From Globisporangium splendens (Eukaryota; Oomycota; Peronosporomycetes; Pythiales; Pythiaceae): DNA of 64,000 nt. Shown one piece after another: positions 1 to 9,400 of the stretch (positions are counted from its first letter, which is position 1; each line of letters opens with the position of its first letter). The position numbers and the translations under genes were made by a program. The stretch is from contig VFIW01000037.1 in the NCBI GenBank assembly GCA_006386115.1, positions 333,842 to 397,841 of the forward strand. The letters are read 5' to 3'. The notes below the pieces were generated by a model. It was not told the DNA's origin and searched no databases. It saw only the letters and a program-made list of their open reading frames with translations.

Positions 1-115
1 CTGAGTCTGAGGAAACACAGTTTAAAACACTTGCAGTTGCCAAACTCAAACCAAACGATTCTTTGCGCGCGCATTCATCAACTTCATCAACTTCATCCAC
101 AAGTAGGCAAGCAAC

Positions 116-324
116 ATGCAGAGCAGCAGCGAAGCGAGTGAGAACGAGTTCCTGAAGAAGCACATCACTGAACTAGAAGCACAGGTCTCGAGACTGACTC
201 TCAGACACACTACTCCGAGCGCATGCAGCTTCATGACGAACGCGGGAGACTGATTCAGGTGCACCACGCTGAACGCGCCGCTATGAGGACAACTTCCCAA
301 TTGAAGCGCTCAAGACATGTTTAA
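116..324 (+). pseudogene. 5' fragment of a coiled-coil family gene
   Basis: An ATG at 116 opens a polar, helix-prone reading frame beginning MQSSSEASENEFLKKH that stops at 253. A one-base shift near 205 gives a continuing coiled-coil frame (HYSERMQLHDERGRLIQ...) to a stop at 324. Composition and the HH/ER-rich heptads match the N-termini of the complete coiled-coil genes at 7524 and 26925. The C-terminal GQ-NG domain is absent, so this is a truncated paralogue. Two further copies lie at 7117-7325 (-) and 21454-21662 (+), all with the same shift, so the break predates the duplications. Confidence 0.6.
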
Positions 325-804
325 TGAGTTGTTTATTAGTTTGATAGCGTGTTTTCGTTCAGGTCTCCACCACAATTCAAAGTTGGGTGACGCCGCCAAC
401 GAATCCGAAAATGACATGAGGTCAGTTGCCATTTATCAACCCCCCCCTATTGCTTTTTCGACACCCCACAGGGTCAAAACAGGACATATGCACTGTGTTA
501 TGGAAATTCCTCTCTGCCTTATCTGCCAAAAAGATCCATCTCTTCTTGGCTGTTCGCATTCGATAGAATGAGTATGTTGCTGTCCTTCTCTCTGAAAGTG
601 AATAGAGTGAGAGGTCGAATGCGGCAGCGTCCTTTCTCTTGCTACTGTGATGGATTTAGGCCAATAGAAACGCTGGGATTCATCACAGATGAACTTGCAC
701 CCAATCAGTGCACCGCACATTGTCAAGTTTCGTCTCACCCAAACATTTGACGACTGAATGCTGTCGTCTTTCGTCTCACTCAGGAAGTTGACAACTGGAA
801 GAGA
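325..804. other. Spacer between coiled-coil fragment and SET gene
   Basis: About 480 bases with no convincing gene. It holds short frames only, one with a CLIC...GCSH cluster at about 505-555 that faintly recalls a zinc-binding knuckle but stops at once. The SET gene promoter and 5' UTR must lie at the right end. The segment is repeated at 6637-7116 and about 21663-22141, with a cytosine-run length difference near 440. Confidence 0.5.
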
Positions 805-1476
805 ATGGCTGTACTTGTTTTCACTACCGACAACAAGTACGTCTGCCCACAAGAGGGGTGCTCCATTGCGTACGACAAGCTGAACAGTCTCCGTCAGCAC
901 TGCAAACGCCATCATGGCGCGACAGTCACGCTGCGTGCTCAAAAGACTTGCATTGAAGAGAAACGACGCAGGCAACGCGAATACACCGCTAGGTATCGTG
1001 AGAAGAAGAATGCTGCGAGGCGTCCGGTGAAGAAGCATTACAGCTACACAGGCGTGGATGATGCGAATGAGCACGGGGTATTTGGGTGCCGATCTCCTCT
1101 TCTAGCTTATCGTCAGTCCAACATTGAGGGTGCTGGTAATGGCGTATTCGCTCTCCAAGACTTCCAACCTGGCGATATCGTAACATGGTATTCGGGTGAG
1201 AAGACCGCGTCAATTCCAGACGACCCGTCATATGCAATTGATGTTCGCTCTGGATTTCTCGATGGGATTCGGTCTCCAAAACAAGGAGAAGGACTTGCGA
1301 GCTTTGTCAACAGGGAAGAGAGAACCAAACCAAAATGCCGCAAGAACTGTACAATCATCAAGTGTCCAGGAGAGAAGCACTCTCTATATCTGGAGGTAAC
1401 AAAACCTATCAAAGCAGGTGGAGAACTGTACACTACGTACAGTCGTGGATATAGGATTTACAACAAGTCCCAGTAA
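805..1476 (+). CDS. C2H2 zinc-finger + SET-domain protein, copy 1
   Basis: A 223-residue intronless frame. Residues 12-36 form one C2H2 finger (C-x4-C, then H-x4-H in HCKRHH). A basic, coiled linker follows, then a small SET domain at about 92-217: AGNGVFA (cofactor-binding turn), the SFVNREERTKPKC block at the position of the usual NHxxxPNC motif, and ELYTTYSRGY as the catalytic-tyrosine end. SET proteins transfer methyl groups from S-adenosylmethionine to lysine; this one has no pre-SET or post-SET zinc cluster and is about as compact as viral SET enzymes. The NH of the canonical motif is NR here, so activity is uncertain. The start follows AAGAGA and is the first ATG of the frame. Confidence 0.85.
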   Translation: MAVLVFTTDNKYVCPQEGCSIAYDKLNSLRQHCKRHHGATVTLRAQKTCIEEKRRRQREYTARYREKKNAARRPVKKHYSYTGVDDANEHGVFGCRSPLLAYRQSNIEGAGNGVFALQDFQPGDIVTWYSGEKTASIPDDPSYAIDVRSGFLDGIRSPKQGEGLASFVNREERTKPKCRKNCTIIKCPGEKHSLYLEVTKPIKAGGELYTTYSRGYRIYNKSQ

Positions 1477-1980
1477 CAACAGCATATATACAAATCAAGA
1501 GACTTCAGAGACAACTGTTTGCGATTCTTTTCTTCACTATATACATTTGACTCTGTGGTAATGATTGCCTAGCCTCGAACGCGTGATCAGGCGCATGCTT
1601 CGATCTTCCACGTCCTAGGTACACAAACCACGTGACGCGCCACCTCTGCCTATCAACGGTTTTTCAAGTTCATCTCATTTCGATCAATCAAGACCCGCGT
1701 ATTGTATGATTGTCCAAGTGTCGTCCTCCAAGATCAAGAAATATCCCACAGGACGATAAGACCCAACGAAAATTTGTATTGCAACGGCATATCATTCGTG
1801 CCAGGAACGCGTGACGTCTAAACTCGGCCACATTACGCTTTCGACAGTGCAGTAAACACCCCACCGAAAAGACCACACAAGTGCAAGCTCCCTGCTTGCT
1901 TGCTTCCTCTCTGCCTTGCTCGTTCAAGACTCTTCCTCGGTTATCACCTCGATAAACAATCACTGACGATGGGACAATAA
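1477..1980. other. Intergenic region upstream of CCCH/vWA gene
   Basis: About 500 bases without a supported gene. An AT-rich stretch (TATATACAAATC and CACTATATACATT) follows the SET stop and could include its 3' end. A small ATG frame at 1969 stops after three codons. The P2 right arm loses similarity to this region at 22,846, equivalent to position 1509 here, which marks one breakpoint. Confidence 0.5.
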
Positions 1981-2978
1981 TCGACCACAGAAAACACAAC
2001 ATTTGCCAGCTCACTCCGTGCCGATGCTCTTCAAGCAGAGCTGGCGAAACTCAGGGCAGAACTGTCTCCTAGCGCATCGAAGATCTGTCGGTATTACAAC
2101 GAGAAAGGACGGCGCAAACATGGAGATGCCTGTAAGCGGATCCATTTTGATGACCCGGAGGTGCTGAAGGAAAAACTAAAGGCAAAGGATAAAAGAGTCG
2201 AAGCCATGAAATGATTCAGCAAACGTTGCAGTGAAATGAAATCCGATGTCGAGAAAGTGGGGACTGAAGGAACAGTTGAAGAAGAGGCACCAGGTGTTTG
2301 TATTGGATTGCTCGGGGTCCATGTCAGGTTCGACGTGGGACATGTTGATGGCCGCGTGGCACTAGTACTTGTCCAATCGCTTCGCTCCAGGCGCCTCGCT
2401 CGACTTGGTATCGGTCGTGACGTTTGACAGTGGCGCAAGCATTGAATATGAAATCCAGAATACCATGGACAGGGGAAACGCATCGCTTTGGTTTTGCGGA
2501 GGGGGGGGGGCACGTGGTACAGCGCTGGTCTGAATGCTGCCAACGGAGTGCTCTCGCGTAACGATTTCAAGACATACAGACCCATTGTGGTGTTTTTCTC
2601 GGGTGGACAGCCCGAAGATCAGGGTCCCGGCGAACAGTTGACCATTTCTCTGCGACAGAGTTGCGGCGAATCTGGGCGTGAGGCGTTTGCTGTGGGGTTT
2701 GGCAGCATCAATCTTCAGGTGCTGCAACGCGTTGCCAAGATGCTGGGCGGCACGTACCACCATGCCTTGACATGCACGCAATGAAGACGACCTTTCACTC
2801 GATTTCCACCTTGCGCTCTTCAACGTCTGTGCGAAAAACTAAAAATGTTGCCTGGCTGGGGGTGTCTAGTTATCGCCATGACGACTCTACAGACCACTTA
2901 GCATCGGGTTTATCTCGAATCGAAGAGACCGAGGACAGCATCGATTCTTTGTCCACTCTTCATGTTTCCGCGCCATAA
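1981..2978 (+). pseudogene. CCCH zinc-finger + von Willebrand A-domain protein, broken
   Basis: The first part (to a TGA ending at 2214) encodes a short coil, ADALQAELAKLRAEL, then a CCCH-like finger (ICRYYNEKG...GDACKRIH) with one expected cysteine missing. A second frame from ATG 2246 encodes a vWA domain: a hydrophobic strand, then the metal-site motif DCSGSMSG (DxSxS), SLDLVSVVTFDS, TWYSAGLNAANG with the conserved threonine, and VFFSGGQPED. Breaks are TAG at about 2371, the G-run at about 2501, and a one-base shift near 2780 separating the last strand from a 60-residue tail ending at 2978. vWA domains bind ligands through a divalent metal; the partner is unknown. The TAG and the final shift occur in both P1 arms, so they are old. 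Confidence 0.65.
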
Positions 2979-2991
2979 ACGGTCGTGTACT

Positions 2992-3009
2992 GTTTAGGAA
3001 ACCCTAAAC
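2992..3009. repeat. Short hairpin at P1 inner junction
   Basis: GTTTAGG and CCTAAAC are separated by four bases. The opposite arm ends at TTTAGGGATCCTAAA (4437-4451). Similarity between the P1 arms stops here. Each junction contains one TTTAGGG/CCCTAAA heptamer, the unit used in many plant and stramenopile telomeres; with only one unit this may be chance. Confidence 0.6.
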
Positions 3010-3165
3010 CATAGAGAAGGTGTCCAGATTGAGAATAATTACTAGCGTCCAAAACTCCACACCCACGTTCTCCAACTGGACCACATCACTTGAAGGCAGA
3101 CCAAATATAGTAGTGTGGTACACACCAAACCAGGAGTTTCCTAAACTAAACACAAGAAACAAAAC

Positions 3166-3181
3166 CGCCATTCAGAATTTT
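3166..3181 (+). promoter_or_regulatory. Possible initiator of the P1-centre coiled-coil gene
   Basis: CGCCATTCAGAATTTT lies 8 bases upstream of the ATG at 3189 and matches about 12 of 16 positions of the oomycete initiator consensus as I recall it (GCTCATTYYNCAWTTT). Weak evidence alone. Confidence 0.3.
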
Positions 3182-3188
3182 GAACGCC

Positions 3189-4085
3189 ATGGCCACCATG
3201 GACACGCTTCGATCGCTGGAGCACGAAATTCTTCACAATGAGGACCTTCGTAGTCGTGAGGTGTTCTTAGCCGCGCTTCGCTCTCTCCAGCATGAGCAGC
3301 AGCGCGCACAGACTGCGGAGAACGCCCTCGCGCAGGAACGCCAACGTGCCAGTGCTGCTGAAGAGCGTGCCAGTGCTGCTGATGCGCGCGGAGACCGCAT
3401 GGAGACCACTGACAGAGATTAGAGACGAACTCCGTCAAGTGCACAGCTATGCACGCAGGACACACAACACGCTCACGGCCGCTGTGGACAAGTCATCCCA
3501 GCTCTTCAATGCACTCTCACACAGCCATCCCAAATCAATCGTCAATCAACGCGAGCAAAAACTCCAGCCAGGGATTGCAGTGCTTGATGTGTCCGCGTGT
3601 CCTAAGCAGCGCCGCATTTACGGCAGTGAAAGACCACGTCTGTACAAGATGATCGAGGGACAGCGAGACAAGCATGTGAATCCTACAATCAAAGAGCTGG
3701 AAAAAGAAGGAGGCTTCGTTGTCCGAAGTTGGCAGTACTACCCGAATGGCATCACACACCGCGACAACCTCAAGCGCAACCTGGACGATTGGCTTCAAGA
3801 GCAGGTATGACCATGGTTTGTGACGTGAAATGCTACGCTTGAACTAACAGACACGTTCTCCTCTCTCGTCAAGCCCAGTGCGGAGCCCGCGCAAAAGAAG
3901 TCGCGTCGTTCATCAAAATCGCTGTGTACGGGTTCAATCCCGACTGCGGTTTCGATGCGGAGAGATTCTTAGGTTACTTCGACATGATCGTTGATGAAGC
4001 GGTGCGTATGCCTGTGGAGTATGGCCGAGAGGCGTATCCAATTGAGGCCGTACCGGTAGCTCGCTTTCTTGTCGAAGCACAATAG
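3189..4085 (+). pseudogene. Coiled-coil / GQ-NG domain protein in P1 centre (two exons, one frameshift)
   Basis: ATG 3189 is in strong context (GCCATGG). Residues 1-75 are a coiled coil with the repeat (ER)ASAA(EE/DA). A one-base shift near 3410-3420 is needed to enter the frame that runs to 3804. That frame carries the shared domain: RLYKMIEGQRDKHV...YYPNGITHRDNL. A donor CAG|GTATGA at 3804/3805 and acceptor CCCAG|TGC at 3878/3879 give a 74-nt phase-0 intron. Exon 2 (3879-4085, 69 codons) is open and helical: CGARAKEVASFIKIAV...YFDMIVDEAV, ending VEAQ. It is unique, not duplicated with the arms. Function unknown; the frameshift could be real or a consensus error. Confidence 0.6.
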
Positions 4086-4110
4086 TAGAGGTATCGTTAC
4101 TCTTTGGTCC

Positions 4111-4186
4111 TGATACCAAGTCCATGAGTACACCCGTCGGTCCGCGCGCGATCTTGATACCAAGTATATGAGTATACCCGTTGGTC
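4111..4186. repeat. Two-copy 44-bp tandem repeat
   Basis: The 32-base core TGATACCAAG...GGTC occurs at 4111-4142 and, with five differences, at 4155-4186. It follows directly after the coiled-coil gene. The remaining stretch 4187-4436 has no supported gene; a tiny frame at 4301 (MDNSGRRTRARN...) followed by a GT...CAG interval may be a stray exon. Confidence 0.75.
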
Positions 4187-4465
4187 GCTCTTGCAATCTT
4201 TATCTGACCAACAACTCCCCAAATCCAGAATATAATCAGAAACGAGAAAATACTAGGCTGATGCATCTGAACTGATGAGCAAGCATCGAAGGTTCGACAA
4301 TGGACAACTCCGGAAGACGGACGAGAGCACGAAACATTGTCGAAGAGTGTTCCAGTTCTAGTGAGGTAGCCCGTTGTGATGCTACTTTCTTCTTTCCAGG
4401 TTGACTGGTGCTGAAGGGTCTTTTTCGTCTCTAGAATTTAGGGATCCTAAACAATACACGACCGT

Positions 4466-5460
4466 TTATGGCGCGGAAACATGAAGAGTGGACAAAGAAT
4501 CGATGCTGTCCTCGGTCTCTTCGATTCGAGATAAACCCGATGCTAAGTGGTCTGTAGAGTCGTCATGGCGATAACTAGACACCCCCAGCCAGGCAACATT
4601 TTTAGTTTTTCGCACAGACGTTGAAGAGTGCAAGGTGGAAATCGATTGAAAGGTCGTCTTCATTCCGTGCATGTCAAGGCATGGTGGTACGTGCCGCCCA
4701 GCATCTCGGCAACGCGTTGCAGCACCTGAAGATTGATGCTGCCAAACCCCACAGCAAACGCCTCACGCCCAGATTCGCCGCAACTCTGTCGCAGAGAAAT
4801 GGTCAACTGTTCGCCGGGACCCTGATCTTCGGGCTGTCCACCCGAGAAAAACACACAATGGGTCTGTATGTCTTGAAATCGTTACGCGAGAGCACTCCGT
4901 TGGCAGCATTCAGACCAGCGCTGTACCACGTGCCCCCCCCTCCGCAAAACCAAAGCGATGCGTTTCCCCTGTCCATGGTATTCTGGATTTCATATTCAAT
5001 GCTTGCGCCACTGTCAAACGTCACGACCGATACCAAGTCGAGCGAGGCGCCTGGAGCGAAGCGATTGGACAAGTACTAGTGCCACGCGGCCATCAACATG
5101 TCCCACGTCGAACCTGACATGGACCCCGAGCAATCCAATACAAACACCTGGTGCCTCTTCTTCAACTGTTCCTTCAGTCCCCACTTTCTCGACATCGGAT
5201 TTCATTTCACTGCAACGTTTGCTGAATCATTTCATGGCTTCGACTCTTTTATCCTTTGCCTTTAGTTTTTCCTTCAGCACCTCCGGGTCATCAAAATGGA
5301 TCCGCTTACAGGCATCTCCATGTTTGCGCCGTCCTTTCTCGTTGTAATACCGACAGATCTTCGATGCGCTAGGAGACAGTTCTGCCCTGAGTTTCGCCAG
5401 CTCTGCTTGAAGAGCATCGGCACGGAGTGAGCTGGCAAATGTTGTGTTTTCTGTGGTCGA
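4466..5460 (-). pseudogene. CCCH + vWA protein, second copy, broken
   Basis: Mirror copy of 1981-2978. The in-frame TAG in the vWA domain is the same. The G-run is 8 bases here, which keeps CGGGGTWYSAGLNAA in frame, but a base is lost just after (CCCATTGTGTG instead of CCCATTGTGGTG), so the frame fails 60 bases later. The arms are thus broken by different small indels on top of shared lesions, a pattern compatible with either decay or sequencing error. Confidence 0.6.
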
Positions 5461-5964
5461 TTATTGTCCCATCGTCAGTGATTGTTTATCGAGGTGATAA
5501 CCGAGGAAGAGTCTTGAACGAGCAAGGCAGAGAGGAAGCAAGCAAGCAGGGAGCTTGCACTTGTGTGGTCTTTTCGGTGGGGTGTTTACTGCACTGTCGA
5601 AAGCGTAATGTGGCCGAGTTTAGACGTCACGCGTTCCTGGCACGAATGATATGCCGTTGCAATACAAATTTTCGTTGGGTCTTATCGTCCTGTGGGATAT
5701 TTCTTGATCTTGGAGGACGACACTTGGACAATCATACAATACGCGGGTCTTGATTGATCGAAATGAGATGAACTTGAAAAACCGTTGATAGGCAGAGGTG
5801 GCGCGTCACGTGGTTTGTGTACCTAGGACGTGGAAGATCGAAGCATGCGCCTGATCACGCGTTCGAGGCTAGGCAATCATTACCACAGAGTCAAATGTAT
5901 ATAGTGAAGAAAAGAATCGCAAACAGTTGTCTCTGAAGTCTCTTGATTTGTATATATGCTGTTG

Positions 5965-6636
5965 TTACTGGGACTTGTTGTAAATCCTATATCCACGACT
6001 GTACGTAGTGTACAGTTCTCCACCTGCTTTGATAGGTTTTGTTACCTCCAGATATAGAGAGTGCTTCTCTCCTGGACACTTGATGATTGTACAGTTCTTG
6101 CGGCATTTTGGTTTGGTTCTCTCTTCCCTGTTGACAAAGCTCGCAAGTCCTTCTCCTTGTTTTGGAGACCGAATCCCATCGAGAAATCCAGAGCGAACAT
6201 CAATTGCATATGACGGGTCGTCTGGAATTGACGCGGTCTTCTCACCCGAATACCATGTTACGATATCGCCAGGTTGGAAGTCTTGGAGAGCGAATACGCC
6301 ATTACCAGCACCCTCAATGTTGGACTGACGATAAGCTAGAAGAGGAGATCGGCACCCAAATACCCCGTGCTCATTCGCATCATCCACGCCTGTGTAGCTG
6401 TAATGCTTCTTCACCGGACGCCTCGCAGCATTCTTCTTCTCACGATACCTAGCGGTGTATTCGCGTTGCCTGCGTCGTTTCTCTTCAATGCAAGTCTTTT
6501 GAGCACGCAGCGTGACTGTCGCGCCATGATGGCGTTTGCAGTGCTGACGGAGACTGTTCAGCTTGTCGTACGCAATGGAGCACCCCTCTTGTGGGCAGAC
6601 GTACTTGTTGTCGGTAGTGAAAACAAGTACAGCCAT
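5965..6636 (-). CDS. C2H2 zinc-finger + SET-domain protein, copy 2
   Basis: Encodes the same 223 residues as the copy at 805-1476 with no amino-acid difference that I can see. It belongs to both the P1 right arm and the P2 left arm. The domain layout is one C2H2 finger, a basic linker and a compact SET domain. Convergent with the vWA copy on its left side of the arm and divergent from the coiled-coil fragment side. If transcribed, the three near-identical copies would act as a dosage-amplified gene. Confidence 0.85.
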   Translation of the reverse strand: MAVLVFTTDNKYVCPQEGCSIAYDKLNSLRQHCKRHHGATVTLRAQKTCIEEKRRRQREYTARYREKKNAARRPVKKHYSYTGVDDANEHGVFGCRSPLLAYRQSNIEGAGNGVFALQDFQPGDIVTWYSGEKTASIPDDPSYAIDVRSGFLDGIRSPKQGEGLASFVNREERTKPKCRKNCTIIKCPGEKHSLYLEVTKPIKAGGELYTTYSRGYRIYNKSQ

Positions 6637-7116
6637 TCTCTTCCAGTTGTCAACTTCCTGAGTGAGACGAAAGACGACAGCATTCAGTCGTCAAATGTTT
6701 GGGTGAGACGAAACTTGACAATGTGCGGTGCACTGATTGGGTGCAAGTTCATCTGTGATGAATCCCAGCGTTTCTATTGGCCTAAATCCATCACAGTAGC
6801 AAGAGAAAGGACGCTGCCGCATTCGACCTCTCACTCTATTCACTTTCAGAGAGAAGGACAGCAACATACTCATTCTATCGAATGCGAACAGCCAAGAAGA
6901 GATGGATCTTTTTGGCAGATAAGGCAGAGAGGAATTTCCATAACACAGTGCATATGTCCTGTTTTGACCCTGTGGGGTGTCGAAAAAGCAATAGGGGGGG
7001 GTTGATAAATGGCAACTGACCTCATGTCATTTTCGGATTCGTTGGCGGCGTCACCCAACTTTGAATTGTGGTGGAGACCTGAACGAAAACACGCTATCAA
7101 ACTAATAAACAACTCA

Positions 7117-7325
7117 TTAAACATGTCTTGAGCGCTTCAATTGGGAAGTTGTCCTCATAGCGGCGCGTTCAGCGTGGTGCACCTGAATCAGTCTCCCGCG
7201 TTCGTCATGAAGCTGCATGCGCTCGGAGTAGTGTGTCTGAGAGTCAGTCTCGAGACCTGTGCTTCTAGTTCAGTGATGTGCTTCTTCAGGAACTCGTTCT
7301 CACTCGCTTCGCTGCTGCTCTGCAT
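7117..7325 (-). pseudogene. 5' fragment of a coiled-coil gene, inverted copy
   Basis: Mirror of 116-324 with the same one-base shift. It starts at 7325 and points away from the complete coiled-coil gene at 7524, so the two share a 198-bp upstream region. Confidence 0.6.
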
Positions 7326-7523
7326 GTTGCTTGCCTACTTGTGGATGAAGTTGATGAAGTTGATGAATGCGCGCGCAAAGAATCGTTTGGTTTGAGTTTG
7401 GCAACTGCAAGTGTTTTAAACTGTGTTTCCTCAGACTCAGATGCATTCAGCCAATGCATTTTGTACTGGTGCCTGAGTCTCTCTGCACACACAGTTTGCA
7501 ATTTTGAAAGTGAAGAGACCATC
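7326..7523. promoter_or_regulatory. Putative bidirectional promoter
   Basis: The 198 bases separate two divergent coiled-coil family starts (ATG 7325 on - and ATG 7524 on +). A GCATTCAGCCAATGCATTTTG stretch at about 7443-7463 is the best initiator-like sequence toward the + gene, and a (CATCAACTT)n-like short repeat lies near the - start. The same block is at 21256-21453, and 1-115 is its partial copy. Confidence 0.4.
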
Positions 7524-8611
7524 ATGGCGCTCGTTGCCCTACAGCACCGACTTGACAACGCCCTGCGCGACCTCGAGCACGAACATGACCTCCGGACGCG
7601 CCTTGAGGCGGATCTCGACCGTGAGCGCGAAGCCCGCACGCGCCTTGAGGCGGATCTCGCACGCCTAAGCGACGCACACCACGAAGCGCTCGCACAACTC
7701 AAAGACGCACACGAAGAGCTCGCTCGACTCAATCGCGAGCACCGCGAAGAGCTCGCACTCGTCAACGACGCACACCACAAAGCGCTCGCACAACTCAAAG
7801 ACGCACACGAAGAGCTCGCTCGACTCAATCGCGAGCACCGCGAAGAGCTCGCACGCGTCAACGACGCACACCACGAAGAGCTCGCACGCGTCAACGACGC
7901 ACACCACGAATCGCTCCGCAATGCGCTCGTACAGCTCAATCGCGAGCACCGGCGCGACATCTGTGGACGCATCGACCGTGTGCTTGGCGCGAACGCTCAG
8001 ATCAGTAACCGACTGACCGATTTGCAGCGCGTAGCAAAGAGAGAGAAAGGGACGACTGCGCCGAGCCGACCTCTCGAGCACTACTACCTCTTGACAGAAT
8101 TTGACAGCGAACAGCAGTCCAAGAGCATCAGGTGCACGTCGGGCCAGAAGCAATACTGTGTTGAGCAACGCACCGAGCTGATATTGGATGGTGGGCACCC
8201 GCTTCGCCTTTGCAAGTCTGGTAACGGGATCGATTTGCGCCAGTACGTAAAAACACACACAAATCAGCGCATCAAGGACTCTCTGGACCCCGAGTATCGT
8301 CCTCTGGTAAGTGTTTGCTTTATTTGATGTATGCTACAGTTGCGGTATTAATCTAAGGTATAGAAACGACGTAGAGCCGCGATCTGCGCCCCCACTGCAC
8401 AGCAATCTGGTGGACATGGCGACCGGGAACAAACATTAGCTACGACGAGTTCCGCGGGTTCATCGACGAAGCCATCCATGCGTTCAACGAGCTCTCACCT
8501 CTCCTCGCTGCGAACGACTGGTCTCGCCTCGTACTTGAAGAGAGAATCGATGACGAGTTCGTCGATCTGATCCGAGATGATGACGAAGAAGAGTCAGACA
8601 TAGAGATATAG
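7524..8611 (+). CDS. Coiled-coil / GQ-NG domain protein, gene 1
   Basis: Exon 1 is 7524-8306 (261 codons), intron 8307-8374 (CTG|GTAAGT ... GACGTAG|AGC, phase 0), exon 2 8375-8611 (79 codons with stop), about 339 residues. Residues 10-150 are one long coiled coil built from repeated ARLNREHREELARVNDAHH-type heptads. Residues about 185-255 form the shared domain: a HYYLLTEF strand, SIRCTSGQKQYCV, and KSGNGIDLRQYV. Exon 2 is helical (ISYDEFRGFIDEAI) and ends in an acidic tail. A competing acceptor at 8363 would give a basic KRRR start but a shorter frame. Chosen start: the first ATG after the divergent promoter, leaving an upstream ATG at 7278 unused because it lies inside the opposing gene. 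Function unknown. Confidence 0.7.
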
Positions 8612-9400
8612 ATGCAAACACGTATATTATTTTGGTAAGTGAAAAATGCACAGATGCTCAACTCCTTGCCTACTGCATTCTCGCTACAAAGATCGGATGG
8701 TTGCTTGTCGTTGGGAGATTCGGTCGAATGATTCATTTTGAGTGATGTTAGCGCGAGAAAAGCGCGAGAAAAAACTCTGCTAACAACGGATCTCATATAC
8801 TCGAGCCAGGCTGAAAAACTACTGAGGACTCTCATTGCTCGGCGCGAGATACCCTCAGGTCCGCAGCCTCGAGAAGGCAAATATGTGCTGGTCAGTCTTT
8901 TTTTTCTGTTTGTTTTGTGTTTCTTGATGCTTCGGTGCTGGTTGATCCCTCACCTCACCTCATCTCAAATGATCTTACAAGTTGCCATGAGATACCATAG
9001 CACCAAACAACTCAGAGATGGCCTTCTGTTTTTTGATTCGGGCCGATACTCTGAGTGAACTTAGACCGCCTGACAATCTCGGAGAAGGTATCTCCGGGCA
9101 AAGATGTCGTTCAAGTTCGATTCACTTTGTATATTATATTCAAATAATAAATACAACTCAAAATAACTATCAGTTAATTTTGGAAATGTTGAACTGTGTC
9201 GTGATGATTGTACCGTGTGATGGCAGTAGTACAGTGTTTTTACGATAATACCGAATGTTGACGGTAATGCTGATTCTGATTCTGACTCTGATGAAGTGTT
9301 TTAAATACTTGCCACACCCAATACAAATTTTCAAATTGACATTCATTCTGTTTTCCTTCACATCGACTTCCTTCATTCAACAAGAAGAAACAAAGCAAAA
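8612..9400. other. Intergenic region with conserved T-rich motif
   Basis: About 790 bases between coiled-coil genes 1 and 2. No frame here is conserved in the mirror copy: an apparent 106-codon frame at 8738 is disrupted by an 8-base indel in the mirror. Positions 9001-9066 hold the conserved motif described separately. The 3' part (9120-9400) is AT-rich with TATATTATATTC and should contain the gene 2 promoter; CACCCAATACAAATTTTC and a CATTCATTCTGTTTTCC stretch near 9340 are candidates. Confidence 0.5.
9001..9066 (+). repeat. Conserved motif, copy 1
   Basis: Contains CAACTCAGAGATGG, TTCTGTTTTTTGATTCGGG and GATACTCTGAGTGAACTTAG. Related sequence occurs at 26011-26072 (+) and 28002-28062 (-), and the mirror of this copy at 19703-19768. 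Alignment runs about 50-60 bases. It could be regulatory, a 3' UTR element or a terminal repeat. Confidence 0.6.

Larger units (their letters stand above)
1..3009. repeat. P1 inverted duplication, left arm
   Basis: This arm is repeated in reverse complement at 4437-7440. Paired positions sum to 7441 over the outer part and 7444 near the centre, the shift coming from small indels (for example 10 versus 8 G at about 2501). It contains the 5' fragment of a coiled-coil gene, a SET gene and a broken CCCH/vWA gene. The arm reaches base 1, so it probably extends left of the window. Its inner end is a 7-bp hairpin, GTTTAGG-AAAC-CCTAAAC, at 2992-3009. Confidence 0.9.
4437..7440. repeat. P1 inverted duplication, right arm
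   Basis: Reverse complement of 1-3009. It ends exactly where base 1 pairs with 7440, so the true outer end of P1 cannot be placed. Its outer 1.5 kb (5932-7440) is also the outer end of the P2 left arm, so this block is present three times in the window. Confidence 0.9.

Noticed and set aside
490..571. RING-like CLIC...GCSH cluster upstream of the SET gene
   Set aside because: Only half a RING cysteine-histidine pattern and an immediate stop; no continuation in any frame.
436..1074. 212-codon - strand frame opposite the SET gene
   Set aside because: Shadow of the C2H2-SET coding strand; the + strand has recognisable fingers and SET motifs.
3925..3950. GGTTCAATCCC, a tRNA B-box-like sequence
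   Set aside because: It lies in exon 2 of the coiled-coil gene; no acceptor or D-arm partner can be paired within 70 bases.
7286..8258. Long - strand frames opposite coiled-coil gene 1 (Ser/Arg/Cys-rich)
   Set aside because: Produced by the GC-rich heptad repeat read backwards; composition is biased and no domain is seen.
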